Shown piece after piece: positions 1 to 8,678 of a stretch of 64,000 nucleotides of DNA. A program made the translations under genes and the position numbers. This DNA comes from Bacillota bacterium. Its GTDB lineage: Bacteria > Bacillota > SHA-98 > UBA4971. Location of the stretch: positions 162,268 to 226,267 of the forward strand of contig JANLFY010000005.1 in the NCBI GenBank assembly GCA_024653485.1. The letters run 5' to 3'. Under the pieces are notes generated by a model. It saw only the letters and a list, made by a program, of their open reading frames with translations, searched no databases and was not told the DNA's origin. How positions within the stretch are numbered: the stretch's first letter is position 1; the number at the start of each line of letters is the position of its first letter.

Positions 1-672
1 CGGGCATGACACACGTCGCCTCCTGCGCCTGTTCTGTATACCCTGTAGGATAATATAACCTGGCGTGAGAGCCACTATGCAGTCCACGGCGACGTCGAGC
101 CCAGCGCGGTCGTAGCGAGGCGTGATCGCTATCTCGGGTTTTCCCGCAGCGAACCTGAGAGGCACGGGACATGCGGCGAGGCAGGCATTGACGAGCGCGT
201 AAGTCAGTCCCACGCCGATGGCGCTCGTCGCGGCCTCCCCGGACCCGAGCTCCACACGGATTCGAAGCATCTTGACGTCCAGGCCCGTAGACCTCAACGC
301 AGAGAAAAGGAAGCGCCCTATGCGCCCTCTCACATCACGCCAGCGGCGCGGCCCTTGTTGGACGCGGGCGCCGCCCGACCCCCCAAGGGCCCGGGAGCGC
401 GCCCACAAACGCGACACCCATTCCGCCAAGACCGACGTCAGGTCTTCGCCTACCCCTGTCACCTCCCCGCCGCTCGTGTCCTCGACGCGTGAAGCACTCC
501 GATAGACACTAAGCCACACGAGGCCCGACAGGACGCCCACCCACACGCGGATGATGTTGCGACCAGCAGTTCTGACGAAACGGACCGACACCTTCAGCGG
601 AAGCATTGCGAGGATGAGTATGAGCGCGGCGATGCCCGGGATAAAGGCTAAGACGATGACAGCCCAGCGCAA
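1..672 (-). CDS. DUF2953 (YtfI-like) membrane-anchored protein, 3' end cut by window
   Basis: An open minus-strand frame runs from a TTG at 672 to the left edge without a stop (224 codons, C-terminus outside the window). A GGAGG lies 8 bases before the TTG. Residues about 3-22 form one hydrophobic segment ending in LPLKVSVRF, as at the start of DUF2953 proteins. Later I see the family-like stretches IRVELGSGEAA, IGVGLTYALVN and a P-x-Y with a downstream Cys. In Bacillus the homologue ytfI sits beside the sporulation gene ytfJ, and here it follows scpA-scpB, a known arrangement. Molecular function is unknown. The family call is from remembered motif patterns. Confidence 0.72.
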   Translation of the reverse strand, partial: MRWAVIVLAFIPGIAALILILAMLPLKVSVRFVRTAGRNIIRVWVGVLSGLVWLSVYRSASRVEDTSGGEVTGVGEDLTSVLAEWVSRLWARSRALGGSGGARVQQGPRRWRDVRGRIGRFLFSALRSTGLDVKMLRIRVELGSGEAATSAIGVGLTYALVNACLAACPVPLRFAAGKPEIAITPRYDRAGLDVAVDCIVALTPGYIILQGIQNRRRRRRVSCP

Positions 673-778
673 CTCGGTCGCCTCCGCCCTCGCATCTGCG
701 CGGCAGGTTGAAGTATCGGAAAGGTCACGGGCGCTCCGGCCGTCCTCCCAGACCGCAATCCATTGCGCCCAAACGCTA

Positions 779-1372
779 TTATTCCCTGGAAGCCCGTCGG
801 AGAACCCTTTGATCAGGCGACCGCCTGGCTGTGGACCTGAGCCCGAAGCCCGGGAGCGTTGCCACGTCTCCTTCGATCGGTGGGAGGTCGTCAAGGGATG
901 CCAGGCCGAACCAGCGAAGGAACTCCGGAGTGGTTCCGTACAAGACCGGCCGTCCAGGCGCCTTCTTGCGGCCGACCGGTCGCACCAACCCGCGCTCGAT
1001 CAACGTGTTGAGCACGCCGTCGACTCTCACGCCGCGGATGGCTTCCAGCTCGGCCCTGGTGATGGGCTGCTTATAGGCTATCATGGCCACCGTCTCGAGA
1101 GCAGGTTTGGAAAGCGCCTGCCGGGTCCCGACGTTCAGCCTGGCTATGTAGTCGGCGTGCGCGGGCCTGGTCGCCATCTGATAACCGCCCGCCACGAATA
1201 CGATCTGCATCCCGCGATTCTTCTCGTCATACTCCCTCCTGAGGTCGTCCACGATGGCGTCAGCCGTACGAACGTCGATCCCGAGTATTTCCCCCATCTC
1301 ACGCGCGGTGACCGGACGAGGCGACGCGAACACCATCGCCTCGATGGCGGCTCTGGCTTCCCTATACTCCAT
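779..1372 (-). CDS. scpB: Segregation and condensation protein B
   Basis: 197 aa, the usual ScpB length. ScpB is the winged-helix dimer that, with kleisin ScpA, completes the SMC condensin and helps chromosome segregation. Visible ScpB signatures are the start AAIEAMVFASPRPVT, the central LSKPALETVAMIAYKQPITR and GVLNTLIERGLVRPVGRKKAPGRP followed by YGTTPEFLRWFGL. The first 11 bases overlap the end of scpA, so the two are probably translated together. The last 25 residues are Arg-rich and not conserved in the family. Confidence 0.93.
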   Translation of the reverse strand: MEYREARAAIEAMVFASPRPVTAREMGEILGIDVRTADAIVDDLRREYDEKNRGMQIVFVAGGYQMATRPAHADYIARLNVGTRQALSKPALETVAMIAYKQPITRAELEAIRGVRVDGVLNTLIERGLVRPVGRKKAPGRPVLYGTTPEFLRWFGLASLDDLPPIEGDVATLPGFGLRSTARRSPDQRVLRRASRE

Positions 1373-2156
1373 GATCAGAGCCTCCGGTCGCTGGCATTAT
1401 CAGGATGTCCCCGAAATGAGCATCCTGCCGCACAACCGCCTTGGCAAGCCTTATTAGCTCCAAGAGCGCAAGGAATACCGCTATCACCTCGGAACGGGTT
1501 ATGGCTGCGCCTTCGAAGAGCTCGCGGAACACGAGCCTGCCGTTGCGATGGAGCCGGGCGAGGATGGCGTCCATCTTGTCCTCTATCGAGAGGTCGTCCT
1601 CAGGTAGTGCGGTGAACTCGTCCTCCGAGACTCCTTCGAGCACCCTTCGGAGCGCTTGAACGAGGTCGGAAAGGCTTACTCCCCCGCTAAGGCGCGCGCT
1701 GCATGCTTCGGACGGGAGAGAGTCGCGAAGGTACACCAGGCGCCACGCTTCATCGCGCCTAGCAAGCTCCTCGACCGCTTCTTTGAAAACGCGGTACTCC
1801 ATCAGGTGTGCTATGAGTGCGGTATCTCCGTCCTCCCGGCCCCCCTCTGCTCCACCACTGTCGGTATCCCAGGCAGCCCCCTCGTTTTCGCCGGACTCTG
1901 CTTGCGATTCGCCTGCCTGCGGCTCCGGTGGTAGGAGGGCTTTCGCCTTCGCGGCGATCAGGTTGCTCGCCGCCGCAAGCAGCCCGCCCACATCTTCTAG
2001 ACCAGGCTTTCCCGAGCGCTCGAGTTCCTCAAAGCAGGTTTGGATGACCTCGTAAACCGAAACTGACAGGGCGTCGACGTCCCCTCTCTCCACTGCCCTG
2101 GCAAGATCCTCGAGCGTGCCTGAAAAGCCTGGGATGTTCACCTGCATGGTGGTCAA
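1362..2156 (-). CDS. scpA: Segregation and condensation protein A (kleisin)
   Basis: 264 aa kleisin bridging SMC heads. The N-terminus FSGTLEDLARAVERGDVDALSV replaces the usual FEGPLDLLLHLI-type helix, so this is a divergent copy, but LAAASNLIAAKAKALLPPE and the C-terminal winged-helix stretch FLALLELIRLAKAVVRQD are typical. An acidic, Gly/Ser-rich linker (about residues 75-110) separates the two domains. It overlaps trpS by 4 bases at the start and scpB by 11 bases at the end, so trpS-scpA-scpB form one transcription unit. Confidence 0.9.
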   Translation of the reverse strand: MTTMQVNIPGFSGTLEDLARAVERGDVDALSVSVYEVIQTCFEELERSGKPGLEDVGGLLAAASNLIAAKAKALLPPEPQAGESQAESGENEGAAWDTDSGGAEGGREDGDTALIAHLMEYRVFKEAVEELARRDEAWRLVYLRDSLPSEACSARLSGGVSLSDLVQALRRVLEGVSEDEFTALPEDDLSIEDKMDAILARLHRNGRLVFRELFEGAAITRSEVIAVFLALLELIRLAKAVVRQDAHFGDILIMPATGGSDHGV

Positions 2157-3133
2157 ATCCGCATCGCCTTCCTGACTTCCTCCAGGGTCGCCTCGGCGAT
2201 CGCACGCGCCCGCCTCGCCCCATCAGATAGAATGTCGTCCACCAGACTTGGATCTCTTTCCAACACGCGTCTGCGTTCCCGGATGGGCTCGAGGAACTCG
2301 TTCACCGCGTCCGCCAGTCGCCTCTTGCACTCCACGCACCCTATGCCTGCGTTCTCACACTCCCGGGTTATGTGGTCTATCATCGTGCGCGAGAACACCC
2401 TGTGGAGCGCGTGCACTGAGCACACACCGGGATGCCCAGGATCTTGCCGCCGTATCCTGGCAGGATCCGTGATCATGTTCTCTATGGCCTTGCGCACCTC
2501 GCCAGCGCTGGCCGACATCTCTATGACATTGTTGTAGCTCTTGCTCATTTTCCGTCCGTCGGTGCCCGGAAGTAGGACGACCTCGTTCAGCTTGGCCTGC
2601 GGCTCAGGGAACACGGGACCATACAGGAAGTTGAACCGCCTGGCGATCTCCCGAGCAAGCTCCAAATGAGGCAGCTGATCCTCGCCGACCGGCACCGCGT
2701 CGGCCTTGTACACGAGGATGTCTGCCGCCATCAAGACTGGGTACCCCAGGAACCCGTGGGTCATTATCTCCCGTCCCTCGAGCTCGCGAAGCTGATCCTT
2801 GTACGTGGGGCAACGCTCAAGCCAAGACAGCGGCGTGATCATTGAGAACAGCAAAGATAGCTCGGCGTGCTGTTTGACGTCGGACTGCCGCATGATTACG
2901 CTCTTCTCCGGGTCTATCCCGGCAGCGAGGTAATCCATCACGATTTCCCTGGTATTCGACTTGATCTCGCTCGTGTCCTCGTATGCCGTGGTCAATGCGT
3001 GCCAGTCCACGACTCCGTACACGCAATCGTACTCATCTTGAAGCCTGACCCAATTCACGAGGGCACCGAAGAGGTTTCCCAAGTGCAACTTCCCGGTGGG
3101 TCGCATGCCACTGAATATCCTTGGTTTCGCCAT
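2153..3133 (-). CDS. trpS: Tryptophan--tRNA ligase
   Basis: 326 aa class I aminoacyl-tRNA synthetase that charges tRNA-Trp in the cytoplasm. The HIGH-type signature GKLHLGN is near residue 14 and KMSKS near residue 195; GEDQLPHLELAREIARRFN is typical of TrpRS. The frame is open further upstream, but the ATG at 3133 gives the family N-terminus MAKPRIFSGMRPTG and has GGAGGGG 8 bases before it. Only 60 bases separate it from the upstream protease gene, so there is no room for a T-box leader. It is followed directly by scpA with a 4-base overlap. Confidence 0.96.
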   Translation of the reverse strand: MAKPRIFSGMRPTGKLHLGNLFGALVNWVRLQDEYDCVYGVVDWHALTTAYEDTSEIKSNTREIVMDYLAAGIDPEKSVIMRQSDVKQHAELSLLFSMITPLSWLERCPTYKDQLRELEGREIMTHGFLGYPVLMAADILVYKADAVPVGEDQLPHLELAREIARRFNFLYGPVFPEPQAKLNEVVLLPGTDGRKMSKSYNNVIEMSASAGEVRKAIENMITDPARIRRQDPGHPGVCSVHALHRVFSRTMIDHITRECENAGIGCVECKRRLADAVNEFLEPIRERRRVLERDPSLVDDILSDGARRARAIAEATLEEVRKAMRI

Positions 3134-3193
3134 ACACGCATCCCCTCCATCATCCCTCGTCCGCCGCCGTGCCGCGCCTGCCGTCAACCGGAC

Positions 3194-3775
3194 TCAAAAC
3201 AGCCTCTGTCCGAGCACCAGCAGCGCCAGTAGACTCATTATCGGAGCCACGATTATCCTCGTCGCGCCGCTGAATACGAGAAGCAGGAGAATGAATGGAC
3301 CATAAGACTCTAGTTGATGGTAAACATAGAGATTCCTGCCGCGGAGCACCCCAAGCAACAGCCTCGAGCCATCCAGCGGAGGAACGGGTATCAAGTTAAA
3401 CGCCGCTAGACCAAGGTTTATGATGATCCCCGAGACGACCAGCCGCCCCAGGGCATAGGGCATTGCGATCCCCATTCTCAAAGGTATCGCCAACAGGAAA
3501 GCCAGGGCCACGTTGGCGAGGGGCCCAGCCACGCCAACCAGCATCATCCCGCGTCTCCAGTCCTTGAAATACGCGGGATTGACCGGGACAGGCTTGGCCC
3601 ACCCGAATCGTTGGGTGAGGATGAGCGTGAGGGTCCCGAATACGTCCAGGTGGGCCAGGGGATTGAGCGTCAGCCTCCCTTGCCACCTCGCGGTCGGGTC
3701 GCCCAGAGCGTTCGCCATCGCGGCATGGGCGCATTCGTGAACGGTCAGGGACAAGAGTATTATCGGCAGCGTCAC
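3194..3775 (-). CDS. Site-2-protease-family (M50) membrane metalloprotease
   Basis: Short M50 protease (about 193 aa) of the rhomboid-like bundle type that neighbours trpS and scpA in many Firmicutes. The zinc site HECAH is near residue 13 and the third ligand lies in NLIPVPPLDGS; DPTARWQGRLTLNPLAHLD is diagnostic of this subfamily. Four or five hydrophobic segments indicate an integral membrane protein. The substrate is unknown. Start is uncertain: GTG at 3775 has no good ribosome site, while a CTG at 3796 lies 7 bases after GGGGGGA and would give the more typical MDLAAILVTLP N-terminus. Confidence 0.88.
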   Translation of the reverse strand: MTLPIILLSLTVHECAHAAMANALGDPTARWQGRLTLNPLAHLDVFGTLTLILTQRFGWAKPVPVNPAYFKDWRRGMMLVGVAGPLANVALAFLLAIPLRMGIAMPYALGRLVVSGIIINLGLAAFNLIPVPPLDGSRLLLGVLRGRNLYVYHQLESYGPFILLLLVFSGATRIIVAPIMSLLALLVLGQRLF

Positions 3776-3924
3776 CAGGATGGCAGCGAGATCCAGCGTC
3801 CATTCCCCCCGCGCGTATCATGATTGGGCAATACTCCGGCTGGTCGCCGGTTTCCTGCCGGGCAGAACCGGTGGCCTCCGCTTCTCTTGAGGGTCTCTCT
3901 TGGGGGCCGCTCACTCGGGGCCGC

Positions 3925-5283
3925 TCAAGCGGTACCCACACTGCTCAGGTACGGTGAGGCATCGTCTGCTAGCTCCAGCCTGGCCGGGATTCGATCGCGC
4001 GCAGCCACGTCCTGGTATGCCTCTCTCGCGACCACTACGTCAGCCACTCCTGCCCTCACGAAGACGACCGCGGGCCTGGGGTATCTGTTGTAGTTGCTCG
4101 ACATTGAGTAGTTGTACGCCCCCGTGCTCAGCACAGCCAGGATATCGCCCGTCTTGAGGCGCGGAAGGAATATGTCTCGTATGAGCATGTCCCCCGATTC
4201 GCAGTGTCTGCCCGCAATTGAGACTCTTTCCTCAGGAGGCGAGAGCGGTCTCGTCACCGAGACTGCCTCGTAACACGCCTTATATAGCGCCACTCTGGGG
4301 TTATCGGCAAGTCCGCCGTCCACTGTCACGTACTTGCGAACACCGGGGATCTCTTTCACGGAGCCCACCGTGTAGAGCGTCGTGCCCGCCTCGCCCACGA
4401 TGTAGCGTCCGGGCTCCACCATCAACCGAGGTGGCTCCAACCCGTGCGCGAGGCACTTCTCCCGAACGACCTTGGAGATCACGGAGGCGTACTTCCCAAG
4501 CGGAACCCTCTCATCCCCGGAGGTGTACCTCACCCCGAGCCCACCCCCGAGGTTCACCTCTCGAACTGAGTAGCCCGTGGCCTTCTTCACTTCAGCGGCA
4601 AAGTCCATGACGATCGCAGCCGCCATCGCGAAGGGCTTCACGGACAGTATCTGCGAGCCGATGTGACAGTGCAGGCCCTCGAGGATCAGGAACTCGCTCG
4701 CGTGCGCCCTTTTCACGGCCGCCATGGCCTGGCCGTTCTCAATTCCCAGACCGAATTTCGAGTCGAGCTGCCCCGTGCGTATGTAGTCGTGAGTGTGAGC
4801 ATCGATGCCGGGTGTGAGGCGGATCTGAACGTGTACCCTCCTCATGAACCTGCGCGCAACGTCCTCGATGAGGTCCAGCTCCGACAAGTTGTCCACCACG
4901 AATCTCAAAACACCTGCGCGGACGCCCATCTCAATCTCGTCAAGGGACTTGTTGTTTCCGTGAAAGAGGACGCGCGCGGGAGGAAACCCCGCCTGGAGCG
5001 CCGTGTACAGCTCGCCCCCTGACGCCACGTCCAGCCCCAAACCCTCCTGGTGGACGAGCCTGCACATGGCCAGCGTGGAAAACGCCTTGCTCGCGTATGC
5101 CACGAACGTATTCGGATACGCGCGGGCAAGCACCCCCGCCATCTCGCGGCACCTCGCCCGGATCTCGTCTTCATCCATGACGTACAACGGGGTGCCGAAG
5201 TCCTTCGCCAGCCGGTCACAAGCGCACCCGCCGATCTCCAGTCTTCCGTCGTCGGTGATCCTCATCGTCCCACGCAAATCCAC
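3925..5283 (-). CDS. lysA: Diaminopimelate decarboxylase
   Basis: 452 aa PLP-dependent decarboxylase making L-lysine from meso-diaminopimelate, the last step of lysine synthesis. The PLP lysine is K66 in YASKAFS, HCHIGS is at 206-210, and C361 lies in the active-site loop CESGD; the C-terminus has the SYNYSM-type motif as GAYNYSMSSNYN. The frame is open to 5436, but the sigma-A -10 box overlaps the ATG at 5340, which excludes it. The GTG at 5283, 5 bases after GGAG, gives the family-like MDLRGTMRITDDGRLEIGG. It has its own promoter and is not part of the activase unit upstream. Confidence 0.95.
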   Translation of the reverse strand: MDLRGTMRITDDGRLEIGGCACDRLAKDFGTPLYVMDEDEIRARCREMAGVLARAYPNTFVAYASKAFSTLAMCRLVHQEGLGLDVASGGELYTALQAGFPPARVLFHGNNKSLDEIEMGVRAGVLRFVVDNLSELDLIEDVARRFMRRVHVQIRLTPGIDAHTHDYIRTGQLDSKFGLGIENGQAMAAVKRAHASEFLILEGLHCHIGSQILSVKPFAMAAAIVMDFAAEVKKATGYSVREVNLGGGLGVRYTSGDERVPLGKYASVISKVVREKCLAHGLEPPRLMVEPGRYIVGEAGTTLYTVGSVKEIPGVRKYVTVDGGLADNPRVALYKACYEAVSVTRPLSPPEERVSIAGRHCESGDMLIRDIFLPRLKTGDILAVLSTGAYNYSMSSNYNRYPRPAVVFVRAGVADVVVAREAYQDVAARDRIPARLELADDASPYLSSVGTA

Positions 5284-5338
5284 TCGTTCTCCGCTCCCAT
5301 TCGCACACAGGTTGAGTCGACGGGCCGTGGTTTTCTCC

Positions 5339-5367
5339 ATAATAGCACGCACGCTGGGACGGGTCAA
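5339..5367 (-). promoter_or_regulatory. Sigma-A promoter of lysA
   Basis: Minus strand TTGACC (5362-5367), 17-base spacer, TATTAT (5339-5344). The expected start of transcription is near 5332, giving a leader of about 50 bases to the GTG at 5283. The promoter decides the lysA start because an in-frame upstream ATG lies inside the -10 box. Confidence 0.75.
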
Positions 5368-5477
5368 GAAAACGAGAAGCGGCCTCCGAGCGGGCGCGGC
5401 GAGAAGGATCAGAGCCTGAAGCACACCCCCTCCCACGATGCAAGCTTATGCTTGCGGCGCGCTCCTTGTTCCGACTC

Positions 5478-6434
5478 CTAGAGACAGTCCCATCGCCCGC
5501 AGCGGGAGCCCCACCTTGCGATGACTTCGCGGCCCATCTTGATGTTCACTACCTCACAGAGGTTGGGACAGCCCCTACACTCGAAGCTGGAGGCTGAGTA
5601 GTCCATGTCGAGAGCCTGGAGGCCGCGGAAACGAGACGGCTCGTTCCGGCACTCCATTTCCTCCATCGCCAACAAAGCGGCCCCGATGGCGCCCATTACG
5701 TTGTAGTGTTCTGGCACGGCCACAGCTGTCCCGAGGGCCTTCTCGAAAGCCGCTCTCATCCCTGCGTTCGCGGCGACCCCGCCCTGGAACACGACAGGTG
5801 GGCGGATGTCCTTGCCCTTCCCCACGTTGCTGAGGTAATTGCGCACCAGGGCTTCGCAAAGGCCGGCGACGATGTCTTCTATCCTGTGGCCCATCTGCTG
5901 CTTGTGAATCATGTCCGACTCCGCGAACACAGCGCACCTTCCCGCTATCCTTACGGGTGTCTTTGACGTGAGAGCGAGCTCCCCGAACCTCTCGATGGGC
6001 ACCCCGAGCCTCGCAGCCTGCTGGTCCAGGAACGAGCCTGTGCCGGCCGCGCACACCGTGTTCATGGCGAAGTCGAGCACCATGCCGTCGCGCAAGATGA
6101 TGATCTTGGAATCCTGCCCTCCGATCTCGATGACCGTGCGCACCTCCGGGACGAACCGTGCGGAGGCGACCGCGTGCGCCGTTATCTCGTTCTTGACGCA
6201 ATCAGCCCCCAGGATCACCGCCGCAAGCCTCCTGCCGCTCCCCGTGGTCCCGACACCCGCGACGTCCACACCCGAGAACGCCGTGGCCAGCATTCTCATT
6301 CCTCTCTGAATGACCGCGATGGGCTCTCCCCTGGTACGGAGGTACAGTTTCTCGATCACTTCACCCTCTTCGCTCAGGAGGACAAGGTTCGTGCTGACCG
6401 ATCCGACGTCGACTCCCAGGTACGCCTTTCGTGC
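5478..6434 (-). CDS. Acyl-CoA dehydratase activase (BcrAD/BadFG, HgdC-like ATPase)
   Basis: About 318 aa ASKHA-fold ATPase. Family members use ATP to drive an electron from a [4Fe-4S] cluster into 2-hydroxyacyl-CoA dehydratase or benzoyl-CoA reductase. Visible: the nucleotide motif YLGVDVGSVSTNL at the start, IEIGGQDSKII, the cluster cysteines in NTVCAAGTG and AGRCAVFAESDM, and QGGVAANAGMR. Beyond the usual end there is an extra FECRGCPNLCEV segment with three Cys, suggesting a second metal site. The GTG at 6434 after GGGGAGG is preferred; a GTG at 6467 overlapping the upstream gene is possible. The catalytic dehydratase subunits are not in the window. Confidence 0.87.
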   Translation of the reverse strand, partial: ARKAYLGVDVGSVSTNLVLLSEEGEVIEKLYLRTRGEPIAVIQRGMRMLATAFSGVDVAGVGTTGSGRRLAAVILGADCVKNEITAHAVASARFVPEVRTVIEIGGQDSKIIILRDGMVLDFAMNTVCAAGTGSFLDQQAARLGVPIERFGELALTSKTPVRIAGRCAVFAESDMIHKQQMGHRIEDIVAGLCEALVRNYLSNVGKGKDIRPPVVFQGGVAANAGMRAAFEKALGTAVAVPEHYNVMGAIGAALLAMEEMECRNEPSRFRGLQALDMDYSASSFECRGCPNLCEVVNIKMGREVIARWGSRCGRWDCL

Positions 6435-6463
6435 CACGAGCGAACTCACCTCCCCACCATGGC

Positions 6464-7561
6464 TCACATGGCGTCACGCCGGCTCCGCGATCTCTCGACG
6501 AGATCCACGAACGCCTCGAGGCGCGTGAGCACCCCGGCATCCGAGGAATGCTCGTCGAAGATCAGTGTCATCACTGGAATGCCCATGTCTCGAGAGACGG
6601 ACGGGAGCACGTCCTGCGCAACTATCTCGGGCATGCACGTGAACGGCGCGAGCTGGATTACCCCGTCGAACCTCCGGTGGGCGTACTCGACGGTGTGTCC
6701 CACGGTTTCGATTCCGTGTCCCCCCACGAAGTGACAGAGGTACGGCTTCGCGAGGTCATACGGCCTCCTGCCCTTTCGCAGCCGGAGCAAGTCCTTGAAG
6801 ACATGCTCTCTGACCCAATCGCCTATGTATATGGACCTCTCCACTAGAACCCCCATCTCTCCGAGCCTGCGCTCGACATCGAAGTTGACGAAGGGCTCGA
6901 GGACGACGTACACTTCGCCCACTACACCTATCCTCGGAGCGCTGTGAGCACCGCCTCCAGGTGCCTTCACGTCTAGGAGCGCCTCCCGCCCGTCTTCGAG
7001 AGCTCCTTTCACGCCAGCGATGCTCGACGCCTCATCGACCAGCCTCAGCGCACGCTCGAGCGCGGCGCTCGCCTCACCACGCCGGCTCTCGAACGGCCGG
7101 ACGCGCTGCGCCAGCTTCTCGAGTTCGTCCACCGCGGTCATCTTGGCCCAAGCCAGCCTTACGGCTCGCAGGTACCTGCCCACGGAGTTCCGCCCCACGA
7201 GCCGCCCGACCTGCTGCAGGACTCGTCGTAACCTTCCTTGGGGAGGGTCGATGATGACCATGTCGAACTCGTACCCAAGACCTTTCAGAATCTCCCTCTG
7301 CACCTCCCCGTACAAGCCGAACCTGCAAGGCCCCACGCCCCCCGCCATAGCGATGGTGTCGGCCCCGAGCTCCAGGGCTTCTATGTAGTTCCCGATGTTC
7401 ACCTTGAGTGGCAGGCACGCGAATTCGGGCGAGTGGCGCGAGCCTATGGAGAGAGTGCGCTTGCTCGGCATGGGAGGCACCACCACCTCCACCCCGAGGT
7501 CTTCCAGCAGCGCTTTTACAGTGATGTACAAGTTGCCCATGTGCGCGAAGGTGACCTTCAT
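6464..7561 (-). CDS. Acyl-CoA dehydratase activase-related protein (DUF2229-like), downstream copy
   Basis: 365 aa. Belongs to the CoA-substrate-specific activase-related group: MKVTFAHMGNLYI at the start, HSPEFACLPLKVNIGNYIEAL, GGVGPCRFGLYGEVQREIL and PFTCMPEIVAQDVLP with conserved Cys, then the C-terminal DEHSSDAGVLTRLEAFVDL. The Cys pattern resembles the cluster-binding subunits of the dehydratase family, but the reaction is unknown. The ATG at 7561 was chosen because the preceding 49 codons only shadow the upstream gene. It lies 4 bases after that gene and overlaps the activase region downstream, so the three form an operon. Confidence 0.82.
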   Translation of the reverse strand: MKVTFAHMGNLYITVKALLEDLGVEVVVPPMPSKRTLSIGSRHSPEFACLPLKVNIGNYIEALELGADTIAMAGGVGPCRFGLYGEVQREILKGLGYEFDMVIIDPPQGRLRRVLQQVGRLVGRNSVGRYLRAVRLAWAKMTAVDELEKLAQRVRPFESRRGEASAALERALRLVDEASSIAGVKGALEDGREALLDVKAPGGGAHSAPRIGVVGEVYVVLEPFVNFDVERRLGEMGVLVERSIYIGDWVREHVFKDLLRLRKGRRPYDLAKPYLCHFVGGHGIETVGHTVEYAHRRFDGVIQLAPFTCMPEIVAQDVLPSVSRDMGIPVMTLIFDEHSSDAGVLTRLEAFVDLVERSRSRRDAM

Positions 7562-7565
7562 GGAT

Positions 7566-8600
7566 TCACCGCTTCTTCCTGCGCGTGACCACGTCGAAGA
7601 ACGCCTCCAGTCTCGTGAGGACTCCGGCTTCTCCCGTGTGCTCATCAACGGTGATGGTCGCAAATGGCACGTCCCTGTGCCGCGCCGCCTCCCGCTCCAG
7701 GATCTCACCGATGAGCGACTCCGGACCGCACGCGAACGCCCTCATGTGGAGGCACCCATGGACCGCTCCAGACCCCAGGAAGTAAAACCCCGCGCCGAGG
7801 AGCCTTCTGCCGAGCGTCCAGAACACTCTCCTCGGAAATCTCGAGGCCTCACTCTCGATCGTGGACGCCGGAACCATGTCCGACGTCACGACGATCGCCC
7901 CCATCTCTCGGAGTCTCCGAATGACACCCATGCTTACGAACGGGTCGTAGACGACGTAGGGGTGCCCGACGAGCCCGATCGCCACGCCATCCTGCCCTTT
8001 GCCCGGGTTCCGTGCCGCCCCTAGCGGGGAGGACGCCGCGGCCACGCCCCCACGCGCAGACGCGTCGCGCGAGTTCGTCATGCCCATGAGAGCGAGCGCC
8101 TCGTCCGGAGTCATGCCGCTCTCGAGGTACCGCGTGTATGTCGCCAACGCAGCCTTCGCCTTGGTGTGCGCGGCCAAGATCCTGAGCGTGTTCCCGGTGA
8201 ACACACGGCCCGCGGAGTACACGGCGCGAACGTACCCCCTGGTGCTCTTGCTCAGATTCACGCACGAGTCGATGAGATTGGGGATGCCGGGGCAGTTGCA
8301 GCGCACCATATCGGGCAGGCCCATGAACTTCGGGCAAATGAAGGCCCGTCTCTCCACCGACACGAGCCTGGGGACGAACACGTAGTCGCAGTTGCCGGCG
8401 AGGGCGAGCACGTGCCCATGGAACACCTTGATGGGCAGGCAAGCTTCGTCCACCGCGACCCTCGCGCCGGCGTCCAGTACCGCTCTGGTGGTCTCACCGG
8501 AGGTAACGACGCTAGCCCCCAACGACTCGAAGAAGACCTTCCACATGGGGTAGTAATGGTAGTAGAGAAGGGCACGGGGGATCCCCACTACCTCTCCCAC
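7566..8600 (-). CDS. Acyl-CoA dehydratase activase-related protein (DUF2229-like), upstream copy
   Basis: 344 aa. The start VGIPRALLYYHYYPMWKVFF is a hallmark of this family, followed by DEACLPIKVFHGHV, a Cys-rich stretch CPKFMGLPDMVRCNCPG and near the end CLHMRAFACGPESL and DEHTGEAGVLTRLEAF. The last motif is shared with the neighbour at 6464, so the two are paralogues that probably form a heterodimer served by the activase at 5478. The GTG at 8600 has AGGTGG 9 bases upstream; a GTG at 8588 is an alternative. The substrate is unknown, and no acyl-CoA pathway gene is adjacent. Confidence 0.82.
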   Translation of the reverse strand: MGEVVGIPRALLYYHYYPMWKVFFESLGASVVTSGETTRAVLDAGARVAVDEACLPIKVFHGHVLALAGNCDYVFVPRLVSVERRAFICPKFMGLPDMVRCNCPGIPNLIDSCVNLSKSTRGYVRAVYSAGRVFTGNTLRILAAHTKAKAALATYTRYLESGMTPDEALALMGMTNSRDASARGGVAAASSPLGAARNPGKGQDGVAIGLVGHPYVVYDPFVSMGVIRRLREMGAIVVTSDMVPASTIESEASRFPRRVFWTLGRRLLGAGFYFLGSGAVHGCLHMRAFACGPESLIGEILEREAARHRDVPFATITVDEHTGEAGVLTRLEAFFDVVTRRKKR

Positions 8601-8678
8601 AGCGACATGCCACCTGCCTTCACCAGCCTTCTCTCCTTTGACAAATCACTGCGGTCTCCTTCAGAGGCCGAGAAGGCT

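Noticed and set aside
551..1615. 354-codon plus-strand open frame at the left edge
   Set aside because: It is antisense to scpB and to the DUF2953 gene, both of which have family motifs; its product is Arg/Pro-rich shadow sequence.
3134..3193. T-box or other aminoacyl-tRNA-sensing leader before trpS
   Set aside because: Only 60 bases separate trpS from the protease gene, with no stem I or T-box sequence.
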